From an uncultured Lachnospiraceae bacterium (lineage in GTDB: Bacteria > Bacillota > Clostridia > Lachnospirales > Lachnospiraceae), in the NCBI GenBank assembly GCA_910578555.1, contig CAJTPS010000014.1:1-64000 (forward strand): a DNA stretch of 64,000 nt. Reading direction: 5' to 3'. The translations under genes and the position numbers were made by a program. The notes under the pieces are model-generated. The model was not told where the DNA came from and did not search any database. It saw only the letters and a list, made by a program, of their open reading frames with translations. Below are positions 49,537-58,584 of the stretch, in pieces; positions within the stretch are counted from its first letter, which is position 1, and every line of letters starts with the position of its first letter.

Positions 49537-49566
49537 CTATCACTACATCCCGAAAGGAGTTCCCAC

Positions 49567-50448
49567 ATGGAGAACATTTTAGAATTACATCAGATTTCCA
49601 AGACATTTCCGAAATCAGATTTTACGCTGGAAAACCTGTCACTCTCTCTGCCCTACGGCGCAATCATGGGCTTCGTCGGCGAAAACGGCGCCGGAAAGAC
49701 TACCACCATCGGCTGCATCCTGAACACACTCCGCAGGGACGGCGGAACAGTGAAACTGTTCGGACAGGAAATGCAGGACGTGGATACGGATCTTCGTGAA
49801 AAAATCGGCGTCGTCTATGACGGTGATAACTTCCCCGGTTTCTGGAACGCCAGGCAGCTATCCCGCGTTATGTCCGGGCTTTACAGGCAGTGGGACAATG
49901 CGTTATTCCAAAAATATCTGGAAGATTTTCGCCTGCCGGTCAAACAGAAAATCAAAAGCTACTCCCGCGGAATGACCATGAAACTAGCCATTGCCGCCGC
50001 CCTCTCCCACCATCCGCAGCTATTGATTCTGGACGAAGCGACAAGCGGGTTAGATCCCGTCGTACGTGATGAAATGCTGGACATATTTCTGACTTTCATA
50101 CAACAGGAAAATCATTCCATTTTTTTGTCGTCCCACATCACAAGCGATCTGGAAAAAGTGGCAGACTATATTACTTTCATTCATAACGGCCGGCTTGTCA
50201 CCACTGTTTCCAAAAACGACATTGTTTATCGTTATGCCGTTTTGCGCTGTAAGGAAAGCCAGTTTCTTGCACTGGATCCCGATGATATTCTCGCCTTTCG
50301 CAAACGGGATTATCAGATCGACGTACTGGTCGCTGACGGCAAAGAAGCACAGCGGAAATACAAAGATATTGTGGCAGATCACGTTTCCATCGATGAAATG
50401 ATGCTGTTATTCATAAAAGGGGAACGCGGGCAAACCCCTTTTGTGTAA
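49567..50448 (+). CDS. ABC transporter ATP-binding protein (GntR-controlled exporter)
   Basis: 293 residues. Walker A GENGAGKTT near residue 40, Q-loop region, signature SRGMTMKLAI (atypical LSGGQ), Walker B LLILDEATSGLD near 155, and H-loop in SSHITSD. Central fold of ABC-2 exporter ATPases of the bacitracin/drug class. AAAGGAG precedes the ATG. Pairs with the ABC-2 permease at 50520. Confidence 0.92.
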   Translation: MENILELHQISKTFPKSDFTLENLSLSLPYGAIMGFVGENGAGKTTTIGCILNTLRRDGGTVKLFGQEMQDVDTDLREKIGVVYDGDNFPGFWNARQLSRVMSGLYRQWDNALFQKYLEDFRLPVKQKIKSYSRGMTMKLAIAAALSHHPQLLILDEATSGLDPVVRDEMLDIFLTFIQQENHSIFLSSHITSDLEKVADYITFIHNGRLVTTVSKNDIVYRYAVLRCKESQFLALDPDDILAFRKRDYQIDVLVADGKEAQRKYKDIVADHVSIDEMMLLFIKGERGQTPFV

Positions 50449-50519
50449 TTTGCTTCACAAATTCAGATATACACAGACTGCATAAACGATTACAAAGACA
50501 ACAAAGAAATGAGGTAAAT

Positions 50520-51173
50520 ATGAAAGGACTTATCAAAAACAACTTATACACCGCTCTTCCAAACGTCAAAGTATTTTTTGCCACTATGATACTGCTGGGT
50601 ATCTTCGTCATTGTGACGAGCGCAGGCTCCCCCGCTCTGATTACCTGTATGCTGTCTGTGATCATCGGCTTCTCATTCATTTCACTCGAAAGCGCAGGTC
50701 TGGAAAACACTTCCAAATGGATCAGATACAAGCTGACAGCTCCCGTGAAAAGATCAGACATCGTAAAAAGTCTCTATCTCAGTCTGCTCCTGTGGCTGTC
50801 TGCCGGCATTGTTTTCGCAGGAATCAGCGTAGCGGTATCCACAGCGCTGCACGGCTATCCCTTTGACAGAAATGTTGACATCCTCTTACTGTTTGCTGTC
50901 GGCATCGGAATCAGTCTGTTTATGGGCACCGTTTTCTTCCCGCTTTTCTTTCTGGGCATCGAAGCGCAATACAACGTTTTTCTGTTTATCAGCATACTCA
51001 CCGGCATCGGCATAATTGTGGGGATTTGCTTACTGATCAACAGCTTTTTTCCCCATGGCATGACCAGCAGACAGATTATTCTTAGCGGCATTGCAGTACT
51101 GATCTTCTCAGCGCTGGCATTCGCCCTGTCCTGTCCGCTCTCGGTCTATTTATTTCAGAAAAAAGACTACTAG
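50520..51173 (+). CDS. ABC-2 type permease (GntR-controlled exporter)
   Basis: 217 residues with six predicted spans and the C-terminal basic cap; matches short ABC-2 permeases of GntR/YtrA operons. Start ATG 50520 follows AAATGAGGT. It is the last gene of the operon and converges with the permease at 51188-52399. Likely exports a peptide, lipid or antibiotic; the substrate is unknown. Confidence 0.88.
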   Translation: MKGLIKNNLYTALPNVKVFFATMILLGIFVIVTSAGSPALITCMLSVIIGFSFISLESAGLENTSKWIRYKLTAPVKRSDIVKSLYLSLLLWLSAGIVFAGISVAVSTALHGYPFDRNVDILLLFAVGIGISLFMGTVFFPLFFLGIEAQYNVFLFISILTGIGIIVGICLLINSFFPHGMTSRQIILSGIAVLIFSALAFALSCPLSVYLFQKKDY

Positions 51174-51187
51174 CAACTTTTCCACCC

Positions 51188-52399
51188 CTATCTGCCCGAC
51201 ACCTGATACCGCCTGTATATCTTCGCACCCGCCGCAGCTGCCACGGCGCCGCCGATAACATACAGAAGCGGGACAGCCTGCCACGCCGTAAAACACTGTC
51301 CGCCGGCTACAATAAGCCATTCGCTGAAAATCCCCCGGCGGGATAAGAAAGACATAGGCAGACTCTGCCAGATCTGTGCCGCAGCCCTGTATTGTGCCGG
51401 AATATCGAACATCGCTCCTGCAATGATCGCTCCTGTAAATAACGCCAGCGTTGCAATACTGTTATGCATAAGCTCCGATCCCACCATGACAAGCACTCCC
51501 ATAAGAACCGCAGCCACCAGAAAAACACCGTAGGCAATGACACACGCCTGCCCGATACTTAACGGGTAGGCATAGATGTTCATATATGAATACAGCTGCA
51601 CTGCTGTCTGAAACCCCTCCGCCCCGTAAATGACCAGCGCCACTGTCACCACCGCCAGGCCCGTCAGCACCGCACACAAAAAGGACACACTGATTCCCGC
51701 CGACAGTTTCGCCCAGTACGCCACGGTTCTTCCTTTGGCACTAGACAGAATCATCTGATCCGTTCTCCGCATATGTTCTTCCGGAAACACCCCCGACAGA
51801 CAGACCGCCGTAAGCAGAAGCATCAGGATGCCCACCGTATCAAGGTCCTTTAAGATCGTGCTGTATCCTTCATGATAATAGTAAGTAAATGGCTTATTAA
51901 TCTTTTCTTCCTGCTCCTGCCAGAATGCTTTCTCCGTGTCCGATAAAAATAAATCTGTCCATGCCTCCTCCTGCCGGTCCGCCCGCGCTTCATAGAGACT
52001 CTGTTCCTCTGCCTGCCAGCCCTCATACCACGGATTTCTCTCTATCCACCGCCATATAATCTGAAAAATATCGCTGTATGGCCGTGCATATTTCTGATAT
52101 TCCTCCGTCTCGGTGTACCGCTCTGCTGTCTTCGGGATTTTGCTGTACGCCGACATCGTTTCCTCCAGCAGTTCCTGCCCGACTACCCTGCCTGACAACG
52201 CCCTTTGGTATGCGCTGTCCACCTGAAACATATGATAGTGGGTGTCAACGGCCTCTCCTTCCACATAATAATTACCGGACAGATTCCCTATTTCTGCAAA
52301 AATAATACAACCGATGCAGAGAAACAATGCAATCCATACCAGTTTTCGCCCAAGGATTTTTTTTAATTCATAATGATATAATGTAAGAAAAATGTTCAC
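51188..52399 (-). CDS. ABC-2 type permease (ECF-linked exporter)
   Basis: 403 residues. N-terminal TM at about 17-38, a large extracytoplasmic loop (about 40-185, with TAERYTETEEYQKYARP) and five or six further spans. It acts with the ATPase at 52479-53168. ATG 52399 has AGAGAGGAGTTAGGC before it. Last gene of a sigma-permease-ATPase group; converges with the 50520-51173 gene 14 bp away. Confidence 0.85.
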   Translation of the reverse strand: MNIFLTLYHYELKKILGRKLVWIALFLCIGCIIFAEIGNLSGNYYVEGEAVDTHYHMFQVDSAYQRALSGRVVGQELLEETMSAYSKIPKTAERYTETEEYQKYARPYSDIFQIIWRWIERNPWYEGWQAEEQSLYEARADRQEEAWTDLFLSDTEKAFWQEQEEKINKPFTYYYHEGYSTILKDLDTVGILMLLLTAVCLSGVFPEEHMRRTDQMILSSAKGRTVAYWAKLSAGISVSFLCAVLTGLAVVTVALVIYGAEGFQTAVQLYSYMNIYAYPLSIGQACVIAYGVFLVAAVLMGVLVMVGSELMHNSIATLALFTGAIIAGAMFDIPAQYRAAAQIWQSLPMSFLSRRGIFSEWLIVAGGQCFTAWQAVPLLYVIGGAVAAAAGAKIYRRYQVSGR

Positions 52400-52478
52400 A
52401 GCCTAACTCCTCTCTCTATGCTCTCATCGATTCCTTCATGCCTTTTTACCAGCAGAACCTTCTGACTGCCCTTGCCCT

Positions 52479-53168
52479 TCAGGCATTCTGCTGTAGATAA
52501 AATTCTTCCAGATCTCCTTTCGCACCATCCCATTCCCCATGATAAATCAGCTGTCCGTCCTTCATCATAAGGATCTCGTCGGCGATATGCTCAATGTCCG
52601 ACACGATATGCGTGGACAATAATACAATACTTTCTTTTCCTATATCTCCGATCAGTTGCCTGAAGCGCACCCGCTCTTTCGGATCAAGTCCTGCAGTAGG
52701 CTCATCCAGAACAAGCAGCTTCGGTTCATTGAGCAGCGCCTGCGCGATTCCCAGTCTCTGTTTCATGCCGCCGGAAAAAGTTTTCACCTTCTTATGGCGT
52801 ACATTCTGCAGCGACACCAGTTCCAGCAGTTCCTCCGCCCTGGGCTTCGCCTGCGTCTTGGGGATTCCTTTTAAAGCCGCAAGATACAATAGAAAATCTA
52901 CTGCGCGAAACTCCGGATAATATCCGAAATCCTGCGGCAGATATCCCAGAACCGCACGGTATGCCTCCGTATCCGCGCCAATGCCGTCATAGGAGATCGT
53001 CCCGCCGTTCGGCTCCAAAATCCCGCAGATCATTCGCATAAGCGTCGTTTTGCCGGCGCCGTTGGCACCCAGCAGCCCGTATACTCCTTTTTCCAGATTC
53101 ATCGATACCCGGTCTACTGCGATAACATTTTTATATTGTTTTGACACACGGTCTATCGTAAGTTTCAT
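52479..53168 (-). CDS. ABC transporter ATP-binding protein (ECF-linked exporter)
   Basis: 229 residues. Walker A GANGAGKTT, Q-loop, signature SGGMKQRLGIAQAL, Walker B LLVLDEPTAGLD and H-loop STHIVSD, all standard. ATG 53168 follows GGGAGGATGGAT; earlier in-frame ATGs are too close. Pairs with the permease at 51188-52399. Similar to BcrA-type ATPases of lantibiotic or peptide exporters. Confidence 0.93.
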   Translation of the reverse strand: MKLTIDRVSKQYKNVIAVDRVSMNLEKGVYGLLGANGAGKTTLMRMICGILEPNGGTISYDGIGADTEAYRAVLGYLPQDFGYYPEFRAVDFLLYLAALKGIPKTQAKPRAEELLELVSLQNVRHKKVKTFSGGMKQRLGIAQALLNEPKLLVLDEPTAGLDPKERVRFRQLIGDIGKESIVLLSTHIVSDIEHIADEILMMKDGQLIYHGEWDGAKGDLEEFYLQQNA

Positions 53169-53219
53169 ATCCATCCTCCCTGTCAGCATCACAAATTACA
53201 ATGTAAAATAAGCTGTCAA

Positions 53220-53933
53220 TCACATTTTCCCATACGGTTTCACCAGCCCGATTATCATATTTCTATATTGCCTGACCACACATCCTGCAAGCAGCGCCAT
53301 CATGCAGCCCCATGTGACTGCACTATGCCCTTCACAGGTCCGTACAATCACATCCCTTTCCAAAAATACAAAAGAACCAATCGCGGCTGCGGCGCCCACA
53401 CAGAAATAAATTGCTTCACGCCCTTTGTACACGCGTACAATGCAAAGTCCGATAAAAGATGTCAACAGATACGGCGTCAAAATGTACATGCCCGCCTGAA
53501 ACGGCGCACTCTCTCCCTTCCATATTCCTACAATCATCAGAAAGCATAAGAGTATCATATTTTCCACGCCGAGAATCCATAATCTTGCAAATAGAACACT
53601 TCGTAAAGAAAAACGTGTCGCCATTTCCAGTTCAGCCATCTCATACTGCTCCGACCTGCCGCACTCTGCAATGACCGTGACTGCCAGAAAAGGCGTAAAT
53701 GCCGAAATGACCCACGTAAGATTTGCTACAGCTGTTGTCGCCCCGATTACGGTAATCATAAAAATGGCTGCGGAAAGCGCCCAGATCCATTTGCGGATAT
53801 ATGCCGCCTGAGAGCGCATAACCTCCCAGGTATTCATTTGCGGCCGGTTCCACTTCTGCATGAATTCTTTTTTATGCAAAGGCGGAGGCGCCTCATAAAC
53901 GGATTTAAGCTGTGCCTTTATTTCACGCTTCAT
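53220..53933 (-). CDS. Polytopic membrane protein coded with ECF sigma
   Basis: 237 residues. A cytoplasmic N-terminal part (about 1-55, with EAPPPLHKKEFMQKWNRPQMNTWEVM) and five to six hydrophobic segments after it. Start ATG 53933 follows AAAAGGAGGG and overlaps the sigma gene. It may be an anti-sigma or accessory exporter subunit. No known motif seen. Confidence 0.8.
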   Translation of the reverse strand: MKREIKAQLKSVYEAPPPLHKKEFMQKWNRPQMNTWEVMRSQAAYIRKWIWALSAAIFMITVIGATTAVANLTWVISAFTPFLAVTVIAECGRSEQYEMAELEMATRFSLRSVLFARLWILGVENMILLCFLMIVGIWKGESAPFQAGMYILTPYLLTSFIGLCIVRVYKGREAIYFCVGAAAAIGSFVFLERDVIVRTCEGHSAVTWGCMMALLAGCVVRQYRNMIIGLVKPYGKM

Positions 53934-54408
53934 ATAATCCCTCCTTTTCAAGCAGCATCCCAAATTTCTTTTGCACGGCAAGCAGACGGCGTCTCACTGC
54001 AAATCTGGATATGCCGAGTATCTGCCCGATGGCCGCCACCGGAACTTCATTCACATACCGGAGCAGCAGAAGTTCCTGCTCTTCCTGCTGCAGTTTGTCC
54101 AACGCTCTCTGCACGGCAAGTCTGGTAATCATCTGTTCTTCCTGCATATCACCGCATACACATTCCTGTATGCCTCCTCTATGCATGGCCTCACAGCTTT
54201 CCCGGCATTCGCGGTACTCGTCGATACAAAGATTTCTCGCAATCGTGTACAGACATTTCAGCACCTCTTCTTTTCCCTTACAATTATATCTCTGGAAATA
54301 ACGGAGGAAGGTTTCCTGCGTAATGTCCTCGGCCGACTGCTGATGGTGCAGTTTAAAATAGCAATAACGATAAATCTTGTCGTACTGTTCTTCCAGATCC
54401 AGGGACAT
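53923..54408 (-). CDS. ECF-type sigma factor (ABC exporter operon)
   Basis: 161 residues. Region 2 near 8-75 (YRYCYFKLHHQQSAEDITQETF) and region 4 near 110-150 (LDKLQQEEQELLLLRYVNEVPV and GISRFAVRRRLLAVQKK). AGGGCAAC lies before ATG 54408. It overlaps the next gene and probably activates its own operon, including the ABC exporter at 51188-53168. Confidence 0.92.
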   Translation of the reverse strand: MSLDLEEQYDKIYRYCYFKLHHQQSAEDITQETFLRYFQRYNCKGKEEVLKCLYTIARNLCIDEYRECRESCEAMHRGGIQECVCGDMQEEQMITRLAVQRALDKLQQEEQELLLLRYVNEVPVAAIGQILGISRFAVRRRLLAVQKKFGMLLEKEGLYEA

Positions 54409-54553
54409 GCCGTTGCCCTCCTCTCATAATGTATAACGGATCAGGCTCCTGAAATGTGCGCTATATCCGCAAAAAAAGCAGCAAAACTTTTTCAGTCTTA
54501 CTGCTTCTTCACACTGCCTGCTATTCCACTACATGATCCGCTGCTGTTTCATG

Positions 54554-54802
54554 TTATCTGATCCTGTGCGCCGTAATAATCGTATAGCTGTGCGCATTGA
54601 TCGTTATTTTCAGATCATCTACCTCACAGTACCAGTTTTTGCCCTGCCGGTAGATATTACAATTTTTGTCCAGAACCTTATTTTTACAGTATTCAACTAC
54701 ATCCGCATTATCTAATTGCAGATTTCGTCTGATCCGGTCCACACCCATTTCGGTCGTGTGAACTTTGTCGATATTATCCAGTAATATTTTTGGATCTTCC
54801 AT
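54554..54802 (-). CDS. DUF3781 protein
   Basis: 82 residues beginning MEDPKILLDNIDKVHTTEMG with the family pattern: N-L-D-K-x-H-T-T, then RRNLQL, CKNKVL, and the C-terminal strand pair GKNWYCEVDDLKITINAHSYTIITAH (cited as residues about 52-77). Unknown function in Firmicutes. The upstream end overlaps the gdhA terminator. A longer open frame extends 17 codons upstream without a better start. Confidence 0.82.
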   Translation of the reverse strand: MEDPKILLDNIDKVHTTEMGVDRIRRNLQLDNADVVEYCKNKVLDKNCNIYRQGKNWYCEVDDLKITINAHSYTIITAHRIR

Positions 54803-54832
54803 GACTATATTTCCCTGTCTCCCATTTTCTGT

Positions 54833-54876
54833 AAAAAAATCCCGCATATACACCGTCTTCGGCTATATGCGGGATT
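54833..54876 (-). terminator. Intrinsic terminator of gdhA
   Basis: AATCCCGCATATA/TATATGCGGGATT, a 13-bp perfect stem, followed on the minus strand by TTTTTTT. Confidence 0.9.
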
Positions 54877-54899
54877 TCTATTTTCCGTATAATCAGACC

Positions 54900-56246
54900 C
54901 TACACAACGCCCTGCGCTTTCATAGCCTCAGCAACCTTCAGGAAGCCCGCAATGTTTGCGCCTGCCACATAGTTGCCTTCCATGTTGTACTTCTTGGACG
55001 CCTCGTCTAAGCTGTGGAAAATATTTACCATGATACCCTTCAGCTTGGAATCCACCTCCTCGAATGTCCAGGACAGTCTTTCGGAGTTCTGACTCATCTC
55101 CAGTGCAGATGTCGCTACGCCGCCCGCGTTGGAAGCCTTACCGGGACAGAACAGCACACCGTTCTTCTGCAGATACTCTGTTGCTTCCAGTGTAGTAGGC
55201 ATGTTAGCTCCTTCAGCCACTGCAAAGCATCCGTTCGCTACCAGTGCTTTCGCATCTTCCAGATCCAGTTCGTTCTGTGTCGCACAAGGAAGCGCTACAT
55301 CACACTTCACAGTCCATACACCGTGCTCACCGGCTTTCTTCTCATGATACTCTGCGCTCGGTCTTGCCGCCGCATACTCTGTCAGGCGCGCACGCTTCAC
55401 TTCTTTAACTTCTTTCAAGAGTGCTACGTCGATGCCTTCAGAATCATAGATCCAGCCTGTAGAGTCGGAGCAGGTAACCGGTTTTGCTCCAAGCTGCTGT
55501 GCTTTCTGGATCGCATAGATGGCCACGTTGCCGGCGCCGGATACTGCGATGGTCTTGCCGGCAATATCCTTGCCGTTGCATTTTAACATTTCCTCAGTTA
55601 AGTATAACAGACCGTAGCCCGTTGCCTCGGTTCTTGCGAGGGAACCGCCGTATGTTAAGCCCTTACCTGTCAAAACGCCTTCATAGAGATTACGGATTCT
55701 CTTATACTGACCGAACATGTAGCCGATCTCACGACCGCCCACACCGATATCTCCTGCCGGTACGTCGGTATCAGCGCCGATGTGTCTGCAAAGTTCTGTC
55801 ATAAAGCTCTGGCAAAATGCCATAACCTCTCTATCAGATTTGCCCTTCGGATCAAAGTCACATCCGCCCTTACCGCCGCCGATGGGAAGACCTGTCAGAG
55901 AATTCTTGAAGATCTGCTCGAAACCAAGGAATTTGATAATGCCAAGGTTTACTGACGGATGAAATCTTAAACCTCCCTTATAGGGACCGATGGCACTGTT
56001 AAACTGTACGCGGAAACCGTTATTTACCTGAACCTGGCCCTTATCGTCTACCCACGGAACGCGGAACTGTACGATTCTCTCCGGAACCGTCAGCCTCTCC
56101 AGTAAAGCATCTTTTCTGTATGCTTCCTCATCCGCCTCGATCACGACACGGAGAGATTCCAAAACCTCTTTCACTGCCTGATGGAACTCCGGCTGTGCGG
56201 GATTCTTCGCTACTACCAACTCATAAACCTCATCAACGTATGACAT
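54900..56246 (-). CDS. gdhA: NADP-specific glutamate dehydrogenase
   Basis: 448 residues. Substrate loop PIGGGKGGCDFDPKGKSDREVM, cited as residues about 121-142, with the catalytic Lys in the GGKGG motif; K-G-G-L-R-F-H-P near 85; nucleotide fold with SGAGNVAIYA. It converts 2-oxoglutarate and ammonia to glutamate in the cytoplasm. Length fits hexameric NADP type. Start ATG 56246 follows AAGGAGGACATG. A promoter and a 20-bp palindrome lie upstream. Confidence 0.96.
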   Translation of the reverse strand: MSYVDEVYELVVAKNPAQPEFHQAVKEVLESLRVVIEADEEAYRKDALLERLTVPERIVQFRVPWVDDKGQVQVNNGFRVQFNSAIGPYKGGLRFHPSVNLGIIKFLGFEQIFKNSLTGLPIGGGKGGCDFDPKGKSDREVMAFCQSFMTELCRHIGADTDVPAGDIGVGGREIGYMFGQYKRIRNLYEGVLTGKGLTYGGSLARTEATGYGLLYLTEEMLKCNGKDIAGKTIAVSGAGNVAIYAIQKAQQLGAKPVTCSDSTGWIYDSEGIDVALLKEVKEVKRARLTEYAAARPSAEYHEKKAGEHGVWTVKCDVALPCATQNELDLEDAKALVANGCFAVAEGANMPTTLEATEYLQKNGVLFCPGKASNAGGVATSALEMSQNSERLSWTFEEVDSKLKGIMVNIFHSLDEASKKYNMEGNYVAGANIAGFLKVAEAMKAQGVV

Positions 56247-56294
56247 TGTGCATGTCCTCCTTATTAGTTTGAATATAATTGACTTCCACGTATC

Positions 56295-56323
56295 ATTATA
56301 GTATGCAGTCTCTAAATCCACAA
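56295..56323 (-). promoter_or_regulatory. gdhA promoter, with an upstream palindrome
   Basis: Minus strand TTGTGG (56318-56323), 17 bp, TATAAT (56295-56300). A perfect 20-bp palindrome, AAAAATTTCATGAAATTTTT, occupies 56348-56367, about 25 bp further upstream, where an activator would bind. Confidence 0.6.
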
Positions 56324-56482
56324 CCCCGATTTAGCATATTAACGTGTAAAAATTTCATGAAATTTTTGCGCAGTTTTTCAACAAATTGTACAATGATACT
56401 CTTATGCAGTAATGCATGTATACAATCAAGAAGGCACTTAGCGTATACGTATGTTACCTTCAAACGGCAACAAATCAGCAGT

Positions 56483-56914
56483 CTACAGATATTCTTTCAG
56501 CTTCTCTATATTCTCCTGTTCGAAATCCACCAGCTCCTGCGCCAGCTCTACCGCTTCCCTCGTAGCCAGATCATTATGCTTCATTGCTTTCCACATACTG
56601 GTGATTCCCCTGCTGCTTCCCTGTATCATCATTTCCGCCAGATGTTCTCTGCTGATATTCAACGCCGTGTTCGCATGAATACTTCCCTTTAACATCATAT
56701 CCGCGATCTGACTGCCGCGGTACACCTCTCCCTCGTTTCTGAGAATCTGATCCAGCGCTTTATTATGGATCTCCGAGTAATGCAGCGACTGCTTCGCCAA
56801 CTGCAGTGAAAAATCATCATCCCCGATCTTGTCAAGAATCGTATCGATCGCAGTCATCCTCATCTCCGTATTTCTCTGCACTTCCCGTAATATTTTCGCG
56901 TCATCATGTTTCAT
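56483..56914 (-). CDS. Unrecognised helical protein, 143 aa
   Basis: Nearly all helical, Met/His/Ile-rich, with pattern ISREHLAEMMIQGS and LAKQSLHYSEIHNKALDQI. This recalls small ferritin-like or spore-coat DUF proteins, but E-x-x-H metal ligands are not arranged clearly. GAAGGAGGAAAACGGT precedes ATG 56914. No signal peptide. It is transcribed away from the gdhA promoter region. Confidence 0.75.
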   Translation of the reverse strand: MKHDDAKILREVQRNTEMRMTAIDTILDKIGDDDFSLQLAKQSLHYSEIHNKALDQILRNEGEVYRGSQIADMMLKGSIHANTALNISREHLAEMMIQGSSRGITSMWKAMKHNDLATREAVELAQELVDFEQENIEKLKEYL

Positions 56915-56946
56915 ACCGTTTTCCTCCTTCGCCCGAATCCTATGAA

Positions 56947-56982
56947 ATCAAAAAGAGTATGAGATTTCTCCCATACTCTTTA
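56947..56982 (-). terminator. Intrinsic terminator after SH3 protein gene
   Basis: AAAGAGTATG/CATACTCTTT arms (56952-56961, 56972-56981) followed by TTTT on the minus strand. Confidence 0.8.
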
Positions 56983-57010
56983 TCTTTACCAATATTTATT
57001 TCTTTAATCG

Positions 57011-58336
57011 TTACTCCACATAATCCGACTTCACGTAAGCGGTTCTGCCATTATACTTGATCTTCGTCCAGCCATCTGCCTGCTTCATGATGACTTCGAG
57101 TTTCTCGCCCACATATGCGGTTCCAAGCTTATCACCGCTCTCACTTGCCGAAGCACGGACACGGACATTCTCCTTTACGGTCACGGTTCCTGTCGTCTCT
57201 ATATCATTGTTGTCTGTCTGCTCCGGTTCTTCTTCGGGCTCCTCAGGCTCTTCATTATTTTCTTCGGGCTGCTCCGCATCTGCCTGCATGGTCTCGGACG
57301 GTTCTAAATATTCACTCTTGATGTAGGCTTCTCCGCCCTCATAACTGATCTTGCTCCATCCGTTGCCCTTCTCTTCCAAAAGGTCAAATTCATCACCCAC
57401 AGCCGCCTTGCCCAGCTTATCAGCTGTCTCACTATCCGACTTTCGGATGTTAACAACATCTGTCGCCTTCACCTTCGTCACGACAAGCGCAGGCTCCTCC
57501 TGCTCCGGTTCGGAACCAGGCGTCTCGTCAGAAGGTTCCTCACCCTCTGCTGCCGCTTCTTCGCCATCCGCCGGCGTACTGCTGCCTTCCGCGCGGGCAA
57601 GTGCCTCACCGACATTCTTATCAATCTCTGTGTTCAGATCCAGAATAAAATCAGCCAGTGCCTCGTCCTCGGCAACCATGTCATTAAATGCCGCAGCAAC
57701 CTTATTATTCAGATCGATCACATCATCCTGCAGATTGACCTCCCGGATATAGTTGAGCACGTTCTCATCTTCTTCTCCGTCTTCATTGAGGTAGTAATCT
57801 CCGTTCTCGTTCTTGCATACATAGTACGTGCGCATACCGGGAATCGGCTTATCATAATCCGCAAATTTTACCTCCGTATAAACATAGGCGATGTATGTGT
57901 TCTCTTTCGGTCCGGTCTTTGTATAAACTTCCAATGTCGGATAGGATTCAACATACTTGCTCGTCTCCTGCGCCTTAAGAATCTCCATCGCATCCAGATG
58001 ATCCATCAGCCTGCTCATGGTATCGGTATCCCCCTCCACCATAGCCTCATAGTATATGTTGAACAGCTCATTAATCTCCGGCACGGCATCCTGTACGAGC
58101 GGCACTTCCGGTATGTCGGTCATCGCATCCGATTCATCAAGTTCCTCTGCTGTTTCCACGCCTTCCTCTTCCGCAATTTTCTTCTTATTTGCATTAATCG
58201 CTATCGTAACTGTGACCGCTACACAGATCACTAATATAACAGGCATAATAATCTTGGAATATCGAAACAGCCAGTTCTTAAAGCTTTCCAGCTTGGCCTT
58301 GATAAAATCCGGTATATTATTATTGGATGTATTCAT
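57011..58336 (-). CDS. Membrane-anchored protein with two bacterial SH3 domains
   Basis: 441 residues. N-terminal signal anchor (about 25-48, IIMPVILVICVAVTVTIAI), acidic linker, a predicted helical extracytoplasmic domain (about 70-260, NTF2-like pattern with EAMVEGDTDTMSRLMD), then two SH3 domains separated by acidic Glu/Pro linkers: VNIRKSDSETADKLGKAAVGDEF and VRVRASASESGDKLGTAYVGE (each with VKADGWTKI-like end). SH3b domains bind peptidoglycan, so it may act in cell-wall contact. Start ATG 58336 follows AGGAAAGG. Confidence 0.85.
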   Translation of the reverse strand: MNTSNNNIPDFIKAKLESFKNWLFRYSKIIMPVILVICVAVTVTIAINANKKKIAEEEGVETAEELDESDAMTDIPEVPLVQDAVPEINELFNIYYEAMVEGDTDTMSRLMDHLDAMEILKAQETSKYVESYPTLEVYTKTGPKENTYIAYVYTEVKFADYDKPIPGMRTYYVCKNENGDYYLNEDGEEDENVLNYIREVNLQDDVIDLNNKVAAAFNDMVAEDEALADFILDLNTEIDKNVGEALARAEGSSTPADGEEAAAEGEEPSDETPGSEPEQEEPALVVTKVKATDVVNIRKSDSETADKLGKAAVGDEFDLLEEKGNGWSKISYEGGEAYIKSEYLEPSETMQADAEQPEENNEEPEEPEEEPEQTDNNDIETTGTVTVKENVRVRASASESGDKLGTAYVGEKLEVIMKQADGWTKIKYNGRTAYVKSDYVE

Positions 58337-58425
58337 ATATAACAACCTTTCCTAATCTCTGGTCAGCACGCGAAACTGTGCATCCCTTTTATATCATAGG
58401 ACGCACTTTCCTATAATAGTACAAA

Positions 58426-58497
58426 TGCACCCGACAGGACTCGAACCTGCATCAAAGGCGTCGGAGGCCTACGTTTTATCCATTAGACTACGGGTGC
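58426..58497 (-). tRNA. tRNA-Arg (anticodon CCG)
   Basis: Minus strand cloverleaf: acceptor GCACCCG/CGGGTGC, D arm GTCTAATGGATAAAAC, anticodon loop CTCCGAC (CCG, reads CGG), T arm CAGGT-TCGAGTC-CTG. CCA not encoded. Discriminator A. Confidence 0.9.
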
Positions 58498-58584
58498 CTG
58501 CTTGCATGCACAAAATTGTTACGATTTTGTTACATCGTGATTATAATAACACAAGCTGGCACCGTTGTCCAGTACACTAGTTAA

